Source: Heliophilum fasciatum
GTDB taxonomy: Bacteria; Bacillota; Desulfitobacteriia; Heliobacteriales; Heliobacteriaceae
Assembly: GCF_004341395.1 (NCBI RefSeq)
Contig: NZ_SLXT01000009.1
Span: 1 to 64,000 of the forward strand
Length of the DNA stretch: 64,000 nt
Direction of reading: 5' to 3'
Numbering within the stretch: the first letter of the stretch is position 1; each line of letters begins with the position of its first letter. Positions 58,707 through 64,000 of this stretch are shown piece by piece. The notes beneath the pieces are model-generated. The model worked only from the letters and a program-made list of their open reading frames with translations, was not told the DNA's origin and ran no database searches. A program made the translations under genes and the position numbers.

Positions 58707-59810
58707 ATGAATCCTTGGCAAGATTGGTTGACGCGTTTTTTGCGCTTAGCGATATGGGCGTTGGCACTGGTGGTCACCTATTTTGTCATTGAGTTTTTGC
58801 TACCGATGACGGTTCAGGTGATTAACCAGGTGGTCACCTATTTATTGCCCTTTGTGCTAGGTGCCATGATTGCCTTGTTGGTCGATCCGATCGTTGACTT
58901 GATCGTCAGCAGAACCAAACTTGAACGTGGCTGGGCCACTTTTATTTCCTTGATCTTGTTATTGGGTTTGATGACACTGGCAGCAATCCTCCTGATTGGC
59001 AAACTGGGCGTGGAATTGATTCGTCTCGCTGGCAATTTGCCTTCGCCTCAACAAATCAGCCAATTTTTTAATGAACTGGTCAGTGGGGCTGCTCCTTATT
59101 ATGCAGCTATTCATTCTTCGCCTGAGGTACTGACAACATTGCAACGAACTGTCGATGAATTGTTGGCTGTTGTCAAGGGCTTTTTGCTTTCCGGTTCTAA
59201 TTATATTTTGGACACGGTAGCATCGTTGCCGAGTTTTTTCACCGTGTTAGTTTTCAGCTTGATGGCCAGCTTTTTTCTCAGTCGAGATAAAAGATTGGTA
59301 TTACAGGCGATTTATTGGGGACTGCCGGGGCGCTATGCTCGGCAATTGCGCTTAATTTTGCTGGACATGAGTAAAACCTTTATGGGGTTTATTCGAGCTC
59401 AGATTGTTTTGATTAGCATTACGGCTTTGATTGCGATTATCGCTTTCTACTTAATGCAAATTGAGTTTTCCTTTACGCTGGGCATTTTGGTCGGACTTTT
59501 TGATTTGCTGCCGATCTTGGGGCCGGGGCTGATTTTACTTCCTTGGATCATCTGGGAATCTGTAGGCGGTAATTATGCGTTAGCTACCCAACTGGCGATT
59601 TTGTATGGCATTTTAGTGTTGAACCGGCAATTCATTGAACCAAAAATAGTGGCTGATTCGATTGGACTTCATCCGTTAGCAACATTGATGGCTTTATATA
59701 TTGGGATGAAGGCATTTGGCGTTGTTGGCGTAGTGCTTGGTCCGGCTGTTGTCATGTTGCTCTTAGCCATGTATCGAGCCGGAGTTTTTCATAACTTTCA
59801 AAAGAGGTGA
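58707..59810 (+). CDS. AI-2E/YtvI family membrane protein
   Basis: Protein of 367 residues with about seven or eight helices and the PF01594 core: FDLLPILGPGLILLPWIIWE and the C-terminal GLHPLATLMALYIGMKAFG. The family covers the sporulation protein YtvI and permeases of unclear substrate. ATG 58707 follows GCGAGG and begins right after cdsA; the longer frame into cdsA is rejected. It overlaps the upstream part of dxr by a few bases before the dxr start. Confidence 0.85.
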   Translation: MNPWQDWLTRFLRLAIWALALVVTYFVIEFLLPMTVQVINQVVTYLLPFVLGAMIALLVDPIVDLIVSRTKLERGWATFISLILLLGLMTLAAILLIGKLGVELIRLAGNLPSPQQISQFFNELVSGAAPYYAAIHSSPEVLTTLQRTVDELLAVVKGFLLSGSNYILDTVASLPSFFTVLVFSLMASFFLSRDKRLVLQAIYWGLPGRYARQLRLILLDMSKTFMGFIRAQIVLISITALIAIIAFYLMQIEFSFTLGILVGLFDLLPILGPGLILLPWIIWESVGGNYALATQLAILYGILVLNRQFIEPKIVADSIGLHPLATLMALYIGMKAFGVVGVVLGPAVVMLLLAMYRAGVFHNFQKR

Positions 59811-59815
59811 TACCT

Positions 59816-60991
59816 GTGACTCGTCGAATTGCTATTCTCGGCTCAACAGGCTCCATTGGTCGACAAACGTTGGAAGTTGTTGATCAAAGCGGCGATGCGC
59901 TGCAAGTGGTAGCGTTGGCGGCTGGTGGCAATTGGTCATTGTTATTTGAGCAGGTAAAAAAATATCGCCCTGCCGTTGTAGCGATGATGGATCCAATAGC
60001 GGCAGAACAATTGCAAGCTGCGTTGCAAGCTGCTTCGATTATGGTGGAAGTGCACACCGGTCAAGACGGACTGATTGCTGTGGCTACCGCGCCTACGGCC
60101 GATATGGTGGTTACGGCTGTTAGCGGGGCCATTGGTTTGATGCCGACCATGGCAGCCATCAATTCTGGAAAAACCATTGCTTTGGCAAATAAAGAGACGC
60201 TGGTGGCTGCCGGACAACTGGTCATGGCAGCAGCCAAGGAGAAAAATGTGGCCATCTTGCCGGTTGACAGTGAGCATTCAGCCATTTACCAATGCTTACA
60301 AGGCCAAGATTGCCGCGATTTACGCTTAATCCTGACCGCTTCAGGCGGACCTTTTCGCGATTTTTCGTTGGAAGAACTGGTCCAGGTATCTCCGGAGCAA
60401 GCATTGCGTCATCCCAACTGGGCAATGGGTGCGAAAATTACCATTGATTCAGCTTCGTTGATGAATAAAGCACTGGAAGTTATTGAAGCTCATTGGCTTT
60501 TTGACGTTTCCTTTGATGCCATTGAGGTATTGATTCACCCCCAAAGTGTCATTCACTCGATGATCGAACTGCGTGACGGTGCGGTGCTGGCGCAACTAGG
60601 TATTCCTGATATGCGCTTACCGATTCAATATGCCTTGTCTTATCCTGAACGTTGGACAGCCAGTTGGCCACGATTGCGTTTTAGCGATCATCCGAATTTA
60701 ACCTTCCGTGCACCGGATCACGAACGGTTTCCTTGTCTCGCCTTGGCTATCGAAGCAGGGCGCGCAGGAGGCACAGCACCGGTGGTGATGAATGCAGCCA
60801 ATGAAGTGGCTGTCCATGCCTTTTTGGCTCACCAAATTGGTTTTATGGATATTCCTCGGATTGTCCGCGAAACAATCCAAGCTCATGCCTGGCAGGCATC
60901 CCCCAATCTGGATGGAATTTTAGCCAGTGACCAGTGGGCTCGAGAAAATGCTGCGATGCGTGTAGCAGGTGGGAGGGAATTCTCAGGATGA
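59816..60991 (+). CDS. dxr: 1-deoxy-D-xylulose 5-phosphate reductoisomerase
   Basis: Second enzyme of the MEP isoprenoid pathway, 391 residues. NADPH-binding GSTGSIGRQTLEVV at the N-terminus, metal and substrate motifs VDSEHSAIYQCLQ and LMNKALEVIEAHWLF, and LASGGPFRDF-like TASGGPFRDFS are present. GTG 59816 has AAGAGGTG 7 bp upstream; GTG 59807 overlaps that site. The stop overlaps rasP as ATGA. Confidence 0.96.
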   Translation: MTRRIAILGSTGSIGRQTLEVVDQSGDALQVVALAAGGNWSLLFEQVKKYRPAVVAMMDPIAAEQLQAALQAASIMVEVHTGQDGLIAVATAPTADMVVTAVSGAIGLMPTMAAINSGKTIALANKETLVAAGQLVMAAAKEKNVAILPVDSEHSAIYQCLQGQDCRDLRLILTASGGPFRDFSLEELVQVSPEQALRHPNWAMGAKITIDSASLMNKALEVIEAHWLFDVSFDAIEVLIHPQSVIHSMIELRDGAVLAQLGIPDMRLPIQYALSYPERWTASWPRLRFSDHPNLTFRAPDHERFPCLALAIEAGRAGGTAPVVMNAANEVAVHAFLAHQIGFMDIPRIVRETIQAHAWQASPNLDGILASDQWARENAAMRVAGGREFSG

Positions 60992-62043
60992 TCACTGCGA
61001 TTGCGTCGATCTTTGTTTTTGGTTTGATGATCGTTTTTCACGAATTCGGCCATTTTGCTACAGCTAAACTAGCCGGAGTGCGGGTGCTGGAATTCAGCAT
61101 TGGCATGGGACCGAAGCTTTTCGGGATGCGCCGTGGTGATACGTTGTATTCGCTGCGTATGTTACCGCTCGGCGGTTTTGTACGGATGGCCGGTATGGAT
61201 GCGGAAGAAGGACGAGACATTGAATCATTGCGTCATGATCCGGAGAACTTCAACAATAAAACAGTTTGGAAAAGAGCGGTAATCATTGCTGCCGGTTCGA
61301 TCATGAATTTTATCTTGGCGTTTTTACTTTTTCTTTATATCTTTATGATCATCGGGGTTCCGGCTTTTTCCAATGTGATTGGTGATGTGGTACCGGGAAA
61401 GCCTGCACAGCAAGCGGGAATTTTACCGGGTGATCGGATCGTAGCCGCAAATGACAAGACGGTGCAGAAGTGGTCTGATTTGATTGCTGAGATCCATCCC
61501 AATGCTGGGAAGCAAATTGTGCTTAAAGTGGACCGCCAGGGCCAAATACGGGAAGTGCCCGTAACGCCTCTGATGGATGAACAGCGTAAAGTCGGTCAAC
61601 TGGGAATTATGGCCGATGAAGATTCCATGTTCATGCAGCGGCAAGGTGTTTTTGAATCATTGCGCATGGGAATTGTCAATACGATTGGAATCACGGGGCT
61701 GATCATTCGCTCCCTTCTCGATATGATCGCCGGTACAGTACCGGCCGATGTGGGGGGGCCGGTGATGATTGTCAGTGAGATCGGCAAGGCTGCGCAAACG
61801 GGCTTAAGCAATTTGTTGATGTTGGCAGCTGTGCTATCCATCAACCTCGGTGTACTCAACCTTTTTCCGATTCCGGCGCTCGATGGCAGCCGTTTGGTTT
61901 TTCTGGGCTTAGAAGCACTGCGGGGTCGCCCGATTGATCCGGCAAAGGAAAACATGATCCATCTGGCCGGCTTTGCCTTGTTGATGGCTTTTATGGTCTT
62001 TATCGCTTATAACGATATCGTTCGCTTGTTGGGAGGCATGTGA
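60988..62043 (+). CDS. rasP: Site-2 intramembrane protease RasP/RseP
   Basis: Zinc metalloprotease of 351 residues. HEFGH (His18, Glu19, His22) is in the first helix; a PDZ domain spans about 125-205 (GKPAQQAGILPGDRI); the second zinc ligand motif NLFPIPALDGS (Asp299) is near the C-terminus. In B. subtilis RasP cleaves anti-sigma factors and signal peptides. ATG 60988 overlaps dxr by 4 bp. Confidence 0.95.
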   Translation: MITAIASIFVFGLMIVFHEFGHFATAKLAGVRVLEFSIGMGPKLFGMRRGDTLYSLRMLPLGGFVRMAGMDAEEGRDIESLRHDPENFNNKTVWKRAVIIAAGSIMNFILAFLLFLYIFMIIGVPAFSNVIGDVVPGKPAQQAGILPGDRIVAANDKTVQKWSDLIAEIHPNAGKQIVLKVDRQGQIREVPVTPLMDEQRKVGQLGIMADEDSMFMQRQGVFESLRMGIVNTIGITGLIIRSLLDMIAGTVPADVGGPVMIVSEIGKAAQTGLSNLLMLAAVLSINLGVLNLFPIPALDGSRLVFLGLEALRGRPIDPAKENMIHLAGFALLMAFMVFIAYNDIVRLLGGM

Positions 62044-63122
62044 AATTGGAACGTACTTTTCCACGCCGGCCGACGCGGCAAATTCAGCTTGGCTCCGTAG
62101 CCATTGGCGGTAATGCACCTGTTTCTGTGCAGTCCATGTGCAATACAGATACGCGCGATCCCCAAACGACACTGTCACAAATCGAGCAACTGGTGGCTGT
62201 CGGATGTGAGATTGTTCGTGTAGCTGTACCGGATGAACAAGCCGCTGAGGCACTAGCGGCGATTGTTGCCGGTTCAGCGATACCGGTGATCGCCGATATT
62301 CACTTTGATTATCGCCTGGCCATCGCTTCGTTGCGAGCCGGTGTTCATGGGTTGCGACTAAACCCCGGTAATATTGGCGGTACTGAGAAGGTAAAAGCTG
62401 TCTTGGATGTGGCCAAAGAGCGGCAAGTACCGATTCGCATCGGTGTAAATGCAGGTTCACTGGAGAAGTCTTTGTTAGTGAAGTATGGTGGGGTAACACC
62501 GGAAGCGATGGTCGAAAGTGCCCTTGCCCATATTCACTTGTTAGAAGAATGTAACTATCCTTGGATGAAGATTTCATTAAAGGCGTCTTCTGTACCGTTA
62601 ATGGTGCAAGCTTATCAAGCGTTGTCACAAGTTGTTGATTATCCGATGCATGTTGGGGTGACGGAAGCGGGAACGATTCGTTCCGGCGTTGTTAAATCGG
62701 CCGTTGGGATTGGTGCTCTGCTTGCCCAAGGCATTGGTGATACCATTCGAGTTTCCCTAACGGGCGATCCTGTCCCGGAAGTAACCACAGGATGGCAAAT
62801 CTTATCTTCCTTAGGCCTGCGACATCGGGGCCCCGAATTGATCTCTTGCCCTACTTGTGGCCGCTGTCAAATCGCTTTGGCTTCCGTTGCTGAAGCGGTA
62901 GAACAAGCGCTGCTGGCAGAAACAAGGCCTATCAAGGTGGCCGTCATGGGTTGTGTTGTCAACGGCCCTGGAGAAGCGCGCGATGCCGATGTGGGCATCG
63001 CCGGCGGCAAGGATTGTGGACTCCTGTTTCGTAAAGGGGAAGTCGTCCGCAAAGTTCCACAAGATCAATTAGTAGAAGCATTACTGGCTGAGATTGACCG
63101 CTTACCTGGCGGCGATACCTAG
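62040..63122 (+). CDS. ispG: 4-hydroxy-3-methylbut-2-en-1-yl diphosphate synthase (IspG)
   Basis: 4Fe-4S enzyme of the MEP pathway, 360 residues. An N-terminal TIM barrel (QSMCNTDTRD onward) precedes the cluster domain with Cys270, Cys273 (CPTCGRC) and Cys305 (MGCVVNGPGE), plus Glu312 as the fourth ligand. GTG start overlaps rasP as GTGA. The electron donor is usually ferredoxin or flavodoxin. Confidence 0.96.
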   Translation: MKLERTFPRRPTRQIQLGSVAIGGNAPVSVQSMCNTDTRDPQTTLSQIEQLVAVGCEIVRVAVPDEQAAEALAAIVAGSAIPVIADIHFDYRLAIASLRAGVHGLRLNPGNIGGTEKVKAVLDVAKERQVPIRIGVNAGSLEKSLLVKYGGVTPEAMVESALAHIHLLEECNYPWMKISLKASSVPLMVQAYQALSQVVDYPMHVGVTEAGTIRSGVVKSAVGIGALLAQGIGDTIRVSLTGDPVPEVTTGWQILSSLGLRHRGPELISCPTCGRCQIALASVAEAVEQALLAETRPIKVAVMGCVVNGPGEARDADVGIAGGKDCGLLFRKGEVVRKVPQDQLVEALLAEIDRLPGGDT

Positions 63123-63138
63123 AGGAGCGTGAACATAG

Positions 63139-64000
63139 ATGCGCATGTCCCAATTATTGATGCCCACATTACGGGAGACCCCTGCGGAAGCTGAAATCGT
63201 CAGCCATCAATTGCTGTTGCGGGCCGGATATATTCGACGTTCATCAGCAGGAATTTATCATTATTTACCCTTAGCACACCGGGTATTACAAAAGATCATG
63301 GCGATTGTTCGTGAGGAAATGAACAAAGCCGGTGGTCAGGAAATTCTCATGCCGATTGTTCAACCGGCAGAACTTTGGCAAGAATCAGGACGCTGGCAAG
63401 TTTATGGTGACGAACTGTTCCGTTTAAAAGATCGCCACGATCGTGATTTTTGTCTCAGTCCCACCCATGAGGAGATCGTTACCGATCTGGTGCGCAGCAC
63501 TGTCCGGTCCTACCGGGATTTGCCGCTGTCCGTGTATCAAATCGCTAATAAATATCGTGATGAACGGCGTCCACGTTTTGGCTTGATGCGCGGCCGCGAA
63601 TTTATCATGAAGGATCAATATTCTTTCGATCGTGATGAGGCTGGTCTGGATCAAGCCTATCAAACCATGTATGAAGCCTATAAACGTGTGTTTACCCGTT
63701 GCGGTTTGACTTTCCGTCCGGTGGAAGCGGATGCCGGAGCGATTGGCGGTGCCGGTGGAACCCATGAATTCATGGTGCTCGCTGAATCCGGGGAAGCAAG
63801 CCTTGTCTACTGCGATGCTTGTGATTACGCAGCGAACGTAGAAAAAGCCGAATGCCAAGCACCGGCACTGGCGGAGAACGTTACGGAATTTCCTCTGGAG
63901 AAAAAAAGTACTCCCGGCCAAAAGACGATTGAGCAAGTCGCTGCTTTTCTTGCAGTTGCACCGGCTACAACGATCAAAACGTTAGTTTATCGTGCTGATG
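63139..64000 (+). CDS. proS: Prolyl-tRNA synthetase, 5' part (cut by window end)
   Basis: The first 287 codons of a bacterial-type class II prolyl-tRNA synthetase. [17 protein letters not shown], the motif 1 region with [30 protein letters not shown], and motif 2 [20 protein letters not shown] are visible; the editing-insertion domain has begun ([16 protein letters not shown]). The ATG at 63139 follows AGAGGAG. The gene continues beyond base 64000; it is not broken within the window. Confidence 0.95.
   Translation, partial: MRMSQLLMPTLRETPAEAEIVSHQLLLRAGYIRRSSAGIYHYLPLAHRVLQKIMAIVREEMNKAGGQEILMPIVQPAELWQESGRWQVYGDELFRLKDRHDRDFCLSPTHEEIVTDLVRSTVRSYRDLPLSVYQIANKYRDERRPRFGLMRGREFIMKDQYSFDRDEAGLDQAYQTMYEAYKRVFTRCGLTFRPVEADAGAIGGAGGTHEFMVLAESGEASLVYCDACDYAANVEKAECQAPALAENVTEFPLEKKSTPGQKTIEQVAAFLAVAPATTIKTLVYRAD

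Noticed and set aside
61909-62628. Antisense frame of 239 codons over ispG and rasP
   Set aside because: It runs opposite two well-supported genes and has no start site or motif.

Overview
The window looks like a chromosomal core region of an anaerobic, motile, low-to-mid GC Bacillota, probably of the Heliobacteriaceae/Peptococcaceae (Desulfitobacterium-like) type. The evidence is CodY, FliY, folate-type TrmFO, HslUV, a YtvI-like membrane protein, the non-mevalonate isoprenoid genes dxr and ispG, strong AGGAGG ribosome binding sites with many TTG and GTG starts, and an 11-gene nuo operon without nuoEFG. The exact genus cannot be settled from the sequence alone. Nearly all genes are on the + strand. 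I saw no tRNA, rRNA, CRISPR, phage or insertion sequence.

Region 1 (about 190-10060) is a complete nuoABCDHIJKLMN operon for an 11-subunit respiratory complex I, with its own promoter and a strong bidirectional terminator. A 58-codon YjfB-type motility gene on the minus strand converges on that terminator. Region 2 (about 10540-21100) carries yraN, comM, dprA, topA, trmFO, xerC, hslV, hslU and codY: DNA uptake and processing, topology, tRNA modification, dimer resolution, proteolysis and nutrient sensing.

Region 3 (about 21300-53720) is one very long flagellar and chemotaxis cluster in almost the gene order of the Bacillus subtilis fla/che operon: flgBC-fliEFGHIJ-ylxF-fliK-flgD-(TIGR02530-like)-flgE-flbD-fliLMY-cheY-fliOPQR-flhBAFG-cheBAWD-(small membrane protein)-sigD-fapA-like-(Gln-rich protein)-(SwrB-like)-(Pro/Ala/Lys-rich membrane protein). 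cheC is missing between cheW and cheD, and motAB and cheR are not in the window. Three proteins carry in-frame tandem repeats: the FliY switch protein (18 x 21 bp), the SwrB-like protein (15 x 42 bp) and the last membrane protein of the cluster (4 x 45 bp). These, with a two-helix membrane protein whose tail resembles the FliG-binding end of FliF, are the least ordinary parts of the window.

Region 4 (about 53740-64000) is the conserved rpsB-tsf-pyrH-frr-(small ORF)-uppS-cdsA-ytvI-dxr-rasP-ispG-proS block: translation, UMP kinase, ribosome recycling, undecaprenyl and phospholipid precursors, isoprenoid synthesis and an intramembrane protease. proS runs off the right edge. Hairpin terminators after rpsB and tsf split this block into separate transcription units. 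Four-base ATGA/GTGA overlaps in much of the window point to tight translational coupling.
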